DNA of 64,000 bases. Origin: Mesorhizobium atlanticum. GTDB taxonomy: Bacteria > Pseudomonadota > Alphaproteobacteria > Rhizobiales > Rhizobiaceae. The position numbers and the translations under genes were made by a program. Below, one piece after another: positions 36,307 to 44,654 of this stretch. Position 1 is the stretch's first letter. Every line of letters starts with the position of its first letter. The notes beneath the pieces were generated by a model that made no database searches, was not told the DNA's origin, and saw only the letters and a list, made by a program, of their open reading frames with translations. Where the stretch lies: the NCBI RefSeq assembly GCF_003289965.1, contig NZ_QMBQ01000001.1, positions 806,001 through 870,000 on the forward strand, given 5' to 3'.

Positions 36307-36846
36307 ATGGACGCAGAAACAGATGACATTCAGCGGAACAAGCACCCGACCCGTGACATCGACCCGATCGACCGAAAAATATTAGGCGTTCTCGTCGAGG
36401 ACGCGACCATCAGCTATGCTGACCTTGGCGAGCGCGTCGGCCTGTCGCCGCCGGCGGCGCATGAGCGGGTCAAGCGGCTGAAGCGCAGCGGCGCCATCCG
36501 CGCCACATCGGCGATCATCGATCCGCGGGCGGTGAAGAAGCCGCTGCTGGCCTTCGTGCATATCGACACAAGGGGCTGGGGCAAGACGCCGGAGCTGATG
36601 GCGGTCTCGAAATATCCCGAGGTCGAGGAGATCCACACCGTCGCCGGCGACACTTGCGTGCTGCTCAAGGTTCGCACAGAGGACACCCGCGCGCTGGAAG
36701 GCCTGCTGGGCCGTCTGTACGACACGCCCGGCGTCACCTCGACGCGCAGCTATGTGGTGCTGTCGACCTATCTCGAGCGTCCGGTGCAGCCGGAGATCAC
36801 GAGCGAATTTCCAGCGCCCAAGCACATGGCAAACCCTATGTACTAG
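36307..36846 (+). CDS. Lrp/AsnC family transcriptional regulator
   Basis: A 179-aa regulator: helix-turn-helix from DPIDRKILGVLVEDATISYA to ERVGLSPPAAHERVKRLKRSG, then an AsnC ligand-binding domain (FVHIDTRG, HTVAGDTCVLLKV). ATG 36307 has GGGG ten bases upstream; an earlier open frame to 36241 has no homology. It probably controls itself and the divergent MFS gene. Its TAG stop overlaps the stop of the converging membrane-protein gene by sharing CTAG. Confidence 0.87.
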   Translation: MDAETDDIQRNKHPTRDIDPIDRKILGVLVEDATISYADLGERVGLSPPAAHERVKRLKRSGAIRATSAIIDPRAVKKPLLAFVHIDTRGWGKTPELMAVSKYPEVEEIHTVAGDTCVLLKVRTEDTRALEGLLGRLYDTPGVTSTRSYVVLSTYLERPVQPEITSEFPAPKHMANPMY

Positions 36847-37346
36847 GCCGCTGCCGGCTGATGGCGCCTGGAACGCGCCAGCAGATAGAAGGCTGCTACA
36901 TGCGTGATCATCAGCAGCGGCACGTAGATGACCGGGATTGCGTAGGTCGCGCCCAACTGGCCGGCATGGCCGGGAAGGTCGAGCACGACGCCGTGGTAGT
37001 AGTCGCCAGCAAGGTCGACCACGCCCACGACGTTGAAGGCGACGACGAGTGGCCAGAAGATCGCGGGCCGCTTCACCGCGAGCAGCGCCAGCATGGCGAG
37101 GAGTCCGGTCGCGAAGTCGCCATAGGCTGCGAAGCTTGCGAAGCCAGGAGCAAGGTCAGGGCCGACCACGCCCGGGACGAGGAAGACGAGACCGAAGAAG
37201 CGGAAGCTGTGCAGCGTTGCGATGGCGCGCTGCGCGTCTACCGGCTCCATCGATCTCACCCTCGGCCAGATATAGGCGGCAAAGCAAAGCAGCCAGGGCA
37301 CGTAGCCAAGCCCAAGTTGGATGTTCAGGATCATCGCCGGCGACAT
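36843..37346 (-). CDS. Unknown integral membrane protein
   Basis: A 167-aa protein with four or five membrane segments (e.g. VPWLLCFAAYIWP, FWPLVVAFNVVGVVDLAG, YVPLLMITHVAAFYLLA). No family recognised. AAAGGAGG six bases before ATG 37346 makes the start firm. Its stop overlaps that of the Lrp gene tail to tail. Confidence 0.75.
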   Translation of the reverse strand: MSPAMILNIQLGLGYVPWLLCFAAYIWPRVRSMEPVDAQRAIATLHSFRFFGLVFLVPGVVGPDLAPGFASFAAYGDFATGLLAMLALLAVKRPAIFWPLVVAFNVVGVVDLAGDYYHGVVLDLPGHAGQLGATYAIPVIYVPLLMITHVAAFYLLARSRRHQPAAA

Positions 37347-37372
37347 CTTCGCCTCCTTTCAATGTTAGTTTT

Positions 37373-37443
37373 CGCAATTCCGGACGGAAGGCTACGGCGA
37401 AGTCGCCGAGCCTAACCGCTGAACACTTTTCCTGGAATTGCTC
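37373..37443. repeat. Half-length copy of the palindromic repeat
   Basis: Nearly identical to 34521-34592, same orientation, inner stem CGGCG-AAGT-CGCCG. It ends inside the TGA stop of the methyltransferase gene and begins just upstream of the membrane-protein ribosome site. Confidence 0.8.
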
Positions 37444-38266
37444 AGTCGACCGGAACGGCTTCGAACACCGCGGTGAGGATGCCCAGCCTGCCCTGCATGA
37501 GATTGCGCCCGAGATTGGTGGTGAGTTCAGCGAAACCCTGCCCCATGACGACGCCGAGATTGAGCGCTGGCGGACCGGAGGCGCGGAGTTCGGCGAACCA
37601 GGCCTTGGCTATGGCCGAGTCGTCGCGGCGCACGACCGTGCCGAAGCCGGCGGCCTCGATCGCCTCGCAGGTCGCTTCGGCGGTCAGCAGGAAGCTTTCG
37701 CCCGGCGTCTTCGCCCACGGCACCGGATAGAGCGGATCGCCGCCATTCAGCACGACGTCGAAGGTGGCGAATTTTCCGCCCGGCTTCAGCACGCGCCTGA
37801 TCTCCCGATAGAGCAGCGGCCGGTCGGCAATGTTCATCGCCACATGCTGCAACAACGCGGCGTCGAAGCGCCCGTTTTCGAAGGGCAGAGCCAGCGCGCT
37901 GCCGGTTTCGAACGATACTTTGCCGTCCTGTCCGGTTCGCGCGGTCAGATAGCGCGCCGCCTCGACAAAGGGTTCGCTGAGATCGACACCCGTCACCTGG
38001 CAGCCATAGGTCTCTGCAAGAAAACGGGCCGGCCCGCCGACGCCCGATCCGACGTCGAGCACCGACATATCGGCGTTGATGGCGGCCAGATTGGCGAGTT
38101 CCGCCGTCGCGGCGAGCCCGCGGGTGTGGAACTGATCGAACGTAGCCAATTGCTCGATCTTCAGCCGATGTTCCTCAGGCCCAAAGACCGCAAGCGCGGC
38201 CTTCAACCGATCGGTCAAGCCGGTCGCGCGGTAGTGATCGCGCACGCGATCGAGTTCGTCGGTCAT
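37442..38266 (-). CDS. Class I SAM-dependent methyltransferase
   Basis: A 274-aa cytoplasmic methyltransferase with motif I VLDVGSGVGG, the acidic VTGVDLSE, and LLQHVAMNI. The ATFDQFHTRG stretch and overall layout recall glycine/sarcosine/dimethylglycine methyltransferases, but that substrate is only a suggestion. AAGGGAA precedes ATG 38266. Its stop lies in a palindromic repeat. It is divergent from a LysR gene, its likely regulator. Confidence 0.82.
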   Translation of the reverse strand: MTDELDRVRDHYRATGLTDRLKAALAVFGPEEHRLKIEQLATFDQFHTRGLAATAELANLAAINADMSVLDVGSGVGGPARFLAETYGCQVTGVDLSEPFVEAARYLTARTGQDGKVSFETGSALALPFENGRFDAALLQHVAMNIADRPLLYREIRRVLKPGGKFATFDVVLNGGDPLYPVPWAKTPGESFLLTAEATCEAIEAAGFGTVVRRDDSAIAKAWFAELRASGPPALNLGVVMGQGFAELTTNLGRNLMQGRLGILTAVFEAVPVD

Positions 38267-38349
38267 GTCAATTCCCTTCAGGCTTCCAAGTCACGCAAGA
38301 GATACGACCGCTATCTGCCAGTGACTATCCGCGATAATGTCGATGGGTC

Positions 38350-39303
38350 ATGAAGCAGAACTTCACAGTCAGGCATGGCGCTCTCGACGGCGTCGAGGCA
38401 TTCCTGAGCGTCGCCAGGCACCGCAATTTCCGCAAGGCCGCGGCAGAGCTCGCCGTCACGCCGTCGGCGATCAGCCAGGCGATACGCACGCTCGAGGCGC
38501 GCATAGGTGCTGCGCTCTTCATCCGCACAACGCGCAGCGTCGGCCTCACCGAAGCCGGCGAGCGTTTTTTCGCGCGCGCCCGGCCGGCCTTCGAGGAATT
38601 GATCGCCGCGAGCGAGATCGCCCGTGGCATGGGCCAGCGGCCGGCCGGGCTGTTGCGGCTCTCGGTGCCGCCGGCAGTGGTGCCGGTGCTGCTGGAGCCG
38701 ATGATCGCCTCCTTCTGCCAAGCCTATCCCGATATCGAACTGGAGATCGTGGCCAGCGGCGAACTGGCCGATCTGGCCGCCGAAGGATTCGACGCCGGCA
38801 TCCGCATGGGCGATCTGATCGCGCCCGACATGGTCGCGGTGCGCCTGACGCCGTCCTTCCCAATGGTGGTCGTCGGCAGTCCCGATTATTTGCGCCGGCG
38901 CGCGGCGCCCGAGCGCATCGAGGATCTGCGCGGTCATGCCTGCCTGCGCCTGCGCCGCTCCAACGGTTCGGTCGCGCCATGGTCCTTTGTCGACGGCAAC
39001 AAGACGATAGAGGCGATCGTCTCGGGGCCGCTGATCGCGCATGACTACCCCTCGCTGCTTGGCGCGGCGATCCAGGGCGTCGGACTGGCGCAGGTGCCAG
39101 GCCCGATCGCCGAAGCGCCGATCGCCGACGGGCGCCTGCAGGCACTGCTTGCCCGCTTCGCGGTGACCACGCCGGGCGTTTTTCTCTATTATCCGGAACG
39201 GCACCAGGTACTGCCGAAGCTGCGCGCTTTCATCGACCACCTCAGGCAGCCGGGCAGCGCCGACGCGCCCTCGAAGCGATCGGGCAGGCAGCGCCAGAGC
39301 TGA
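38350..39303 (+). CDS. LysR family transcriptional regulator
   Basis: A 317-aa LTTR. The N-terminal HTH reads FRKAAAELAVTPSAISQAI, followed by the linker helix and a LysR_substrate domain (LRLSVPPAVVPVLLEPM onward). It belongs to the common group paired with small redox or methyl-transfer genes. It faces the methyltransferase across 83 bp; no clean T-N11-A site stood out. It converges on the DJ-1/PfpI gene with 3 bp between stops. Confidence 0.87.
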   Translation: MKQNFTVRHGALDGVEAFLSVARHRNFRKAAAELAVTPSAISQAIRTLEARIGAALFIRTTRSVGLTEAGERFFARARPAFEELIAASEIARGMGQRPAGLLRLSVPPAVVPVLLEPMIASFCQAYPDIELEIVASGELADLAAEGFDAGIRMGDLIAPDMVAVRLTPSFPMVVVGSPDYLRRRAAPERIEDLRGHACLRLRRSNGSVAPWSFVDGNKTIEAIVSGPLIAHDYPSLLGAAIQGVGLAQVPGPIAEAPIADGRLQALLARFAVTTPGVFLYYPERHQVLPKLRAFIDHLRQPGSADAPSKRSGRQRQS

Positions 39304-39306
39304 CGC

Positions 39307-40455
39307 TCACTGGGCCGGCTGTGTTCGAGGGTATTCGAGCTGCATGGCGACGAGATCGGTGGTGCGCGCGCCGTAGCGTGCAGTGATATCCTCGAGCGTC
39401 CGGTCCAGCGCTTTTGCCGATGGCATATCCGCCATGGCTGAAACCCTCCGATCCGCCGGCCAATCGCTCGCAACCTGATCGGGCAGGATGCGGATACCGG
39501 CGCGGCTGACGACTGCGCCGTCCTTCGCGGCAAAGGTGACGGCGCCGGAGCGGAAGGTTCGCGACCAGGCGTCGGCAGTCAGCGCCAGCGACACCTCGTC
39601 CATGCCGGTCGTAAGCGGAATGCCGAGTTGCTCGTGGTTGAAGAAGGCGAGCGTGTTGCCGATCGCCGTCAGCGCGAAAGGCCGCGTGAACTTGAAGGCG
39701 CCGCTGTCATGGCGTGCATCCCAATGGTCGAGGCCGAGATCGCGGGCGACGGCCTCGGCCTTGTCGCGGCCGGCAATCGCCTCGATCAGGGTCAGCATCA
39801 TCGGCATCGACGCGGTGATGCCGGTCGTGGTCGCGACATTCCCGTCGACGACGTAGCGGCGGTCGGCGACATAGCGGATAGTTGGGTGTTTCTGGCGCAA
39901 TTCGCTCAGCGAATACCAGTGTGTCGTCGCGCGCCTGCCGTCGAGCAATCCGCTGGCGCCGACCACCGTGGCGCCGACGCAGACGCCGATCACCATGGCG
40001 CCCTTGGCCGACTGGGCCCTGATCCATGTCAACACGTTCGGATCGTCGTCGCGCATCATGGCGGGGACGATGACGTAGTCGGCGCCTTCCGGATGCTGGG
40101 CATCGAACACCGCCGTCGTCGCATCCGGCTCGACGCGCAAGGCCGGATGCAGTTGCACCGGCCCCGGCTGCGTCGCCAGCGCCACGACATCCGCGACGTC
40201 GGCGCGGCGCAGGATGCCGTAAGGCATCAGATAATCGGTGGTCTCGGTCCCGTCATTGACGCCTATGATGGCGATCAGCGGGCGCTGGCGCTTCGGCTTC
40301 AATGCAGTGAGCATGGCTTCGGCCTCCTTGGCGTCGATCGCCGGCTGCACGGCGGCCAGCGACGCAGAGGGCAGCGATAGCAGCCAACCGGTTGCCGCCA
40401 CCGTCAGGAGCGCAACGATCCCCACGCCGCTCCACAGCAGTATCCGCAAACTCAT
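39307..40455 (-). CDS. Membrane-anchored DJ-1/PfpI family protein
   Basis: A 382-aa protein. Residues ~5-28 form one hydrophobic segment (signal anchor), so the rest is likely periplasmic. A DJ-1/PfpI domain follows with the nucleophile elbow GVCVGATVVGASGLLDG and RRATTHWYS. The last ~140 residues are an extra region with no known motif. Unlike GlxA regulators it has no AraC DNA-binding domain. GGAAGGA precedes ATG 40455. It is divergent from a GlxA regulator with the same type of domain. Confidence 0.8.
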   Translation of the reverse strand: MSLRILLWSGVGIVALLTVAATGWLLSLPSASLAAVQPAIDAKEAEAMLTALKPKRQRPLIAIIGVNDGTETTDYLMPYGILRRADVADVVALATQPGPVQLHPALRVEPDATTAVFDAQHPEGADYVIVPAMMRDDDPNVLTWIRAQSAKGAMVIGVCVGATVVGASGLLDGRRATTHWYSLSELRQKHPTIRYVADRRYVVDGNVATTTGITASMPMMLTLIEAIAGRDKAEAVARDLGLDHWDARHDSGAFKFTRPFALTAIGNTLAFFNHEQLGIPLTTGMDEVSLALTADAWSRTFRSGAVTFAAKDGAVVSRAGIRILPDQVASDWPADRRVSAMADMPSAKALDRTLEDITARYGARTTDLVAMQLEYPRTQPAQ

Positions 40456-40505
40456 GGTCCAGTCCTTCCGATCTCAAACGCTTGACCGGCAGGCTAGCTC
40501 GGATA

Positions 40506-40541
40506 AGTTTTGGCCGAAATGACATATATCGGGCAAAAACT
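40506..40541. promoter_or_regulatory. Imperfect dyad between the two DJ-1/PfpI genes
   Basis: AGTTTTGGCCGA (40506-40517) and the complement AGTTTTTGCCCGA at the other end flank an AT-rich centre (ATGACATATAT). It lies just before the GlxA start and 51 bp from the other start, fitting an operator for the GlxA regulator. Confidence 0.45.
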
Positions 40542-40544
40542 GCC

Positions 40545-41483
40545 ATGCGCTTGATAGGCATCGTCATCCATCCGGGCTTCCAGTTGCTGGACGTGGCCGG
40601 CCCGGCAGCAGCCTTCGAGCTGGCCGAGCACTATCAGCCCGGCAGCTACAGGCTGGATATGCTGGCGCCAGGCGGCGGCGAGGTCGAAAGCTCGTCCGGC
40701 ATGCGCCTTTCGGCACGCCCCTTATCCGACAGCGGGCCGCTCGACACGGCAATCATTTCCGGCGGCGAGATCATCCGATCGATGGCAGCGGCTCAGGAAA
40801 TCGTGGCCTGGCTGCGGCAGGCAAAGCCGCGCCGGACGGCAAGCGTGTGCACCGGCGCCTATCTGCTGGCCGAGGCAGGCCTGCTCGACGGGCGCGCCGC
40901 CACCACACATTGGTGGAGCACCGACGATTTCGCCCGCCGCTATCCGACGGTGAAGCTCGATGCCGAACGCATCTTCATCCAGGACGGCGGCGTGTGGACG
41001 TCGGCCGGCATCTCTGCCGGCATCGACCTGGCGCTGGCGCTGATCGAGGACGATCTCGGCCCGGCGATCGCGCGCCGCACCGCACAGCAGCTCGTCGTCC
41101 ACCAGCGTCGACCCGGGGGGCAGTCGCAATTTTCCGGCCTTGTCGAACTCGGCGGGCGTTCGGGCCGCTTCGTCGAACTGATCGAGTGGATGCGGACCAA
41201 ACTCGCCGAGACGCTGACCGTCGAGCGCCTCGCCGAGCGCGCCGCCATGAGCCCACGCAACTTTGCCCGCGCCTTCACCGCGGAGACCGGCACGACTCCA
41301 GCCAAGGCGGTGGAGCGCCTACGGTTGGAAGCGGCTCGAATGGCGGTCGAGACCAGCAACGCGTCGCTCGACCGCATCGCCGAGGAGAGCGGCTTCGGCG
41401 ACGCCGGACGGATGCGCCGCGCTTTCCTAAGAAGCTTCGGCCAACCGCCCCAGGCGTTGAGGCGCGCGGCGGCGCGAAAGTGA
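40545..41483 (+). CDS. GlxA family regulator (DJ-1/PfpI + AraC HTH)
   Basis: A 312-aa regulator. Residues ~1-170 are a DJ-1/PfpI sensor domain with the cysteine elbow SVCTGAYLLAEAGLLDG and RAATTHWW; ~210-310 are an AraC-type double HTH (TVERLAERAAMSPRNFARAF, SLDRIAEESGFGDAGRMRRAF). ATG 40545 matches the family start (MRLIGIVIHPGFQLLD); the longer open frame to 40392 overlaps the divergent gene. It probably controls the divergent DJ-1/PfpI gene. Confidence 0.88.
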   Translation: MRLIGIVIHPGFQLLDVAGPAAAFELAEHYQPGSYRLDMLAPGGGEVESSSGMRLSARPLSDSGPLDTAIISGGEIIRSMAAAQEIVAWLRQAKPRRTASVCTGAYLLAEAGLLDGRAATTHWWSTDDFARRYPTVKLDAERIFIQDGGVWTSAGISAGIDLALALIEDDLGPAIARRTAQQLVVHQRRPGGQSQFSGLVELGGRSGRFVELIEWMRTKLAETLTVERLAERAAMSPRNFARAFTAETGTTPAKAVERLRLEAARMAVETSNASLDRIAEESGFGDAGRMRRAFLRSFGQPPQALRRAAARK

Positions 41484-41509
41484 CGCCTCCAAACTTCTTA
41501 TCCTTTGTG

Positions 41510-41832
41510 TCACGCAAGCATTCTGCGAATTTCCTCGCGTTTTTCTTCCGACAGACCCGAGAGCAAGTTCTCGTCTAGATATCCTTGTCGGATGAGAGTT
41601 GCGAAAACGACGGTCACTGCGAATAGCGGTACTCGAACGTCCGATCCAAATCGCGACGTTGCTCTTTCAGATAGTCCTCAACCTCCCACATCTCGGGGGC
41701 CGTGGTCGCGGCGTTCGCCCGCCTTTTAAATTCGGCCATTATGCTGGCCAGTGCCCTCTCAAGGGCCTTGTCATAGGCAGCACGGGCAACCTTCTTTTCG
41801 GAGGGCGGCCAACTGGGCTCATTCAAGGTCAT
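41510..41832 (-). pseudogene. FRP-like small protein gene split by a frameshift
   Basis: ATG 41832 opens a 72-codon frame (EPSWPPSEKKVARAAYDKAL ... EDYLKEQRRDLDRTFEYRYS) that stops at 41614. The family, which I recall as fluorescence-recovery-protein-like in proteobacteria, continues after YRYS with a hydrophobic helix. That helix is found one frame away straight after the stop: VVFATLIRQGYLDENLLSG, then EEKREEIRRMLA, ending at 41510. One missing base near 41614 explains this. It could be a mutation, a sequencing error or recoding. GGAAG lies before the start. Confidence 0.7.
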
Positions 41833-41942
41833 AGAGATCTTCCACGAAAAGTTGGACGTCGAATGTTACTCTGACCGGATTGCCGTTGTGCCTGTTTCCG
41901 CTTCGCAGCCGCACCTTGGCGCAGTTCCAGACACGGTGGCCA

Positions 41943-42800
41943 TCATTTTGCGGCGCGAGACGCGATCAACGATTGAATGCGTTCCGCATCAGCAGGCGTC
42001 GCGGGGTTGTAGACGATCATGCCGAGCTCGGGCCGGCCGTCAACGGCAAAGACCGAGAACTCCAGCTCGATCAGCCCGATCTCGGGATGCCGCAGACGCT
42101 TCACGCCTTCGCCATGCGCAGGGACGACATCATTGTCGCGCCAGAGCGCGGCGAATTCCGCGCTGATCCGGCAAAGCTCTTCGACGAGGTCGGTGATTTC
42201 CGCGCCCGCGCCGGCCCTGGTGGCATCCGCTCTGAAGGAGCCAACCACGAAACGCGCGACGCTCTGCCAGTCGTCCTGCGCGTCGCGCACGCGCGGGTTG
42301 CCGAACATCAGGCGCAGGATGTTGCGCTGCTCGCGCGGCAGCTTGGAATAGTCGGTGAGCATCGCTGCCGCGGCGCGGTTCCAGGCCACCACATCCCAGG
42401 TCGCGGTCTTGATGATCGCCGGGCTGGGGTCCAGGGCGTCGAGGACACGCTGCAGGCGCGGCGTGACACTGTCCACCCCTCTGTAGCGGACCTCCGGCGG
42501 CCGCCCGAGACCCAGCATGAACAGATGCTCGCGTTCGGGCTCCGTCAGCATCAGACCGGTCGCGATGCGATTCAGCACATCGGCGGACGGCGCACCGCCC
42601 CGCCCCTGCTCCAGCCAGGTGTACCAGGTCGGGCTGATATTGGCGCGCTGCGCCACCTCTTCGCGGCGCAGCCCCTGGGTGCGCCGGCGCCCCGTGGCGA
42701 AGCCGAAGGCGGCTGGATCGAGGCGCATGCGGCGATCGCGAAGAAAGGTGCCCAGCTTGTTGGTCGTCTCTTTGTTGGCCGTCCCTTGGGGCATTGCCAT
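41943..42800 (-). CDS. HTH regulator with MmyB-like ligand-binding domain
   Basis: A 285-aa regulator: Xre-type HTH (~15-85, with RRTQGLRREEVAQRANIS and TWYTWLEQGRG, the hallmark of this group) followed by a MmyB-like PAS domain (ATWDVVAWNRAAAAML, RLRHPEIGLIELEF). Such proteins commonly control a divergent oxidoreductase gene; here an NAD-binding SDR lies 92 bp away. The start is at 42800, only a few bases after the predicted transcript start, so the mRNA may be nearly leaderless. Confidence 0.87.
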   Translation of the reverse strand: MAMPQGTANKETTNKLGTFLRDRRMRLDPAAFGFATGRRRTQGLRREEVAQRANISPTWYTWLEQGRGGAPSADVLNRIATGLMLTEPEREHLFMLGLGRPPEVRYRGVDSVTPRLQRVLDALDPSPAIIKTATWDVVAWNRAAAAMLTDYSKLPREQRNILRLMFGNPRVRDAQDDWQSVARFVVGSFRADATRAGAGAEITDLVEELCRISAEFAALWRDNDVVPAHGEGVKRLRHPEIGLIELEFSVFAVDGRPELGMIVYNPATPADAERIQSLIASRAAK

Positions 42801-42804
42801 CCTG

Positions 42805-42839
42805 TTGACTATTATACCATGATAAAGTCACTACTTTAA
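42805..42839. promoter_or_regulatory. Promoter and dyad between MmyB-type regulator and SDR
   Basis: On the minus strand TATAAT (complement of 42811-42816) has TTAAAG 17 bp upstream (42834-42839). An imperfect dyad with GACTATTAT and GACTTTATC arms spans 42807-42829 over this -10. TTGACT (42805-42810) on the plus strand may serve the SDR. A regulator bound here would cover both starts. Confidence 0.5.
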
Positions 42840-42892
42840 CAGAATGAGCTATAGCGCAAATAGGGCCTCCAAACAACCACAGGAGACCTCCC

Positions 42893-43795
42893 ATGCGCGT
42901 ATTCCTTACCGGCGCGACCGGTTTCATCGGTTCCCGAATAGTGCCTGAGCTTCTTGCGGCGGGGCACCAGGTGCTCGGCCTGACCCGCTCCGAGGCCGGC
43001 GCGCGGTCGCTTGTCGCCGCCGGCGCCGAGCCGCATCGCGGCGATCTCGAAGACCTCGACAGCCTGCGCGACGGCGCGGCGAAATCGGATGCGGTGATCC
43101 ACACCGCCTTCGACCATAATTTCTCGAACTTCATCGCCAATTGCGAGAAGGACAAGCGCGTCATCGAAGCACTGGGCGGCGCGCTGGCCGGCTCGGACCG
43201 GCTGCTCATCATCACGTCGGGTGTGGGCATGGGCTCCGCCGAACAGGGACAGCCGGCGAGAGAAGACGTCTTCAACACCGACCATCCCAACCCGCGCATC
43301 CTGTCGGAACTCACCGGCGCGGCGATGGCCGAGAAGGGCGTCAAGGTGTCGGTGGTGCGCTTGCCTCAGGTGCATGACACGATGAAGCAGGGCCTGATCA
43401 CGCCGCTGATCGCGCAGACGCGCGCCAAGGGCCTGTCGGCCTATCTCGGCGAAGGCCGCAACCGGTGGTCGTCGGCGCATGTGCTGGATGTCGCGAAGCT
43501 CTATCGTCTGGCGCTGGACAAGCAGGACGCCGGCGTGCGCTACAACGCCGTCGCCGAGGAAGGCATCCCGATGCGCGAGATTGCGGAAGTGATCGGCGCC
43601 GGCCTCAACGTGCCGGTGGTCTCGCTGTCGCAGGAAGAAGCAGCGGACCATTTCGGATGGCTTGCCATGTTCGCCGGCCTCGACATGCCGGCGTCGAGCG
43701 AATGGACGCGTGCCCATCTCGGCTGGCACCCGACCGGACCCGGCCTTATCGCCGATCTTGAACGGATGGATTATTCGCAGGCGGCCGCGGCCTAG
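42893..43795 (+). CDS. NAD(P)-dependent atypical/extended SDR (epimerase-like)
   Basis: A 300-aa protein of the SDR5-like group. GATGFIGSRIV is the nucleotide loop and HTAFDHNFSNF follows beta-4. The usual YxxxK is not clear: the region after ITSGVGMG has no Tyr-x3-Lys, as in many atypical SDRs related to NAD(P)H-binding sensors. RWSSAHVLDVAKLYRLAL is a family mark. It is probably under the divergent MmyB-type regulator. GGAG precedes ATG 42893. Confidence 0.82.
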   Translation: MRVFLTGATGFIGSRIVPELLAAGHQVLGLTRSEAGARSLVAAGAEPHRGDLEDLDSLRDGAAKSDAVIHTAFDHNFSNFIANCEKDKRVIEALGGALAGSDRLLIITSGVGMGSAEQGQPAREDVFNTDHPNPRILSELTGAAMAEKGVKVSVVRLPQVHDTMKQGLITPLIAQTRAKGLSAYLGEGRNRWSSAHVLDVAKLYRLALDKQDAGVRYNAVAEEGIPMREIAEVIGAGLNVPVVSLSQEEAADHFGWLAMFAGLDMPASSEWTRAHLGWHPTGPGLIADLERMDYSQAAAA

Positions 43796-43812
43796 CCAGG
43801 TCCTCCGGCGGT

Positions 43813-44580
43813 TCAGCGACCCGGCTGGACCGCCGTCTGCAACAGATCCGCCAGGCTGTCGGATTTTTCCACCTTGTCGGTGAGGTCGAGACCGGAGAGC
43901 AGGTCGACCAGATGGCTGTTCATCAGGGCGGCGGCGTTGGCGCTGTCGCCGGTCTCGATGGCGTCGACCAGCGCGTGATGGGCGTGCTTCTCGCAGGTCG
44001 CGTCGCGGCGCTTCCAGTAAAGCGCGATGATCAGCGAGGAGTGCGAGACGAGGTCGCGCACAAAGTTGGTGAAAACCGAATGTGCCGCGATCTCGGCGAT
44101 GCCGACATGGAAGCGCGCCGACAGCATGATGGCGTCGCTGTCGCGGCCGTCATGCAGCGCCTCGTGCTCCTTTTCGAGATGGTGGCGCAATTGCACGATG
44201 TCCGACGGCACCGCAGCCCTGGCGGCAAGCGCCGCCACCTTCGGCTCGATCAGCGCCCTCGCCTCGAACACTTCCCGCGCCTCGATCTTGGACGGCTGCG
44301 CGACAAAGGCGCCGCGGTTGGGCTCCAATCGTGCCAGCCGGTCGTGCGCCAACGCCTGCAGGGCGGCGCGAACGACGGTGCGGCTCACCGAATAGATCGA
44401 AGCCAGTTCGTCTTCCGGCAGCTTGGTGCCCGGCGCGAGACGGTGGCTGACGATGGCGTCCCTCAGCCCATAATAGATCGGCGACCAGCGTGCCGCCGGC
44501 TTGTCGTCGCGATCGTCTTCCCTCAGTACCGTCAACATGCTCTTCAACGCGCAGGCGCAGAACGCCTGATTTGCCTCCAT
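43813..44580 (-). CDS. GntR family regulator, FadR/FCD subfamily
   Basis: A ~255-aa regulator with an N-terminal winged HTH (IYYGLRDAIVSHRLAPGTKL, SRTVVRAALQALAHDRLARL) and a C-terminal FCD helical domain (histidines in ARFHVGIAEIA and KHAHHALVDAI fit its metal site). ATG 44580 is used; ATG 44538 is possible. It follows the racemase and liv-type genes on the same strand. A palindrome typical for this subfamily lies upstream of that operon at 50141, which makes it the likely regulator. Confidence 0.85.
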   Translation of the reverse strand: MEANQAFCACALKSMLTVLREDDRDDKPAARWSPIYYGLRDAIVSHRLAPGTKLPEDELASIYSVSRTVVRAALQALAHDRLARLEPNRGAFVAQPSKIEAREVFEARALIEPKVAALAARAAVPSDIVQLRHHLEKEHEALHDGRDSDAIMLSARFHVGIAEIAAHSVFTNFVRDLVSHSSLIIALYWKRRDATCEKHAHHALVDAIETGDSANAAALMNSHLVDLLSGLDLTDKVEKSDSLADLLQTAVQPGR

Positions 44581-44654
44581 TGGTAGAGGTCGGTTCAATC
44601 TAATATGGCTTGCGCGGTGGTCAATCCCGGGCAGCCGGCCTTACACGACGCGCC

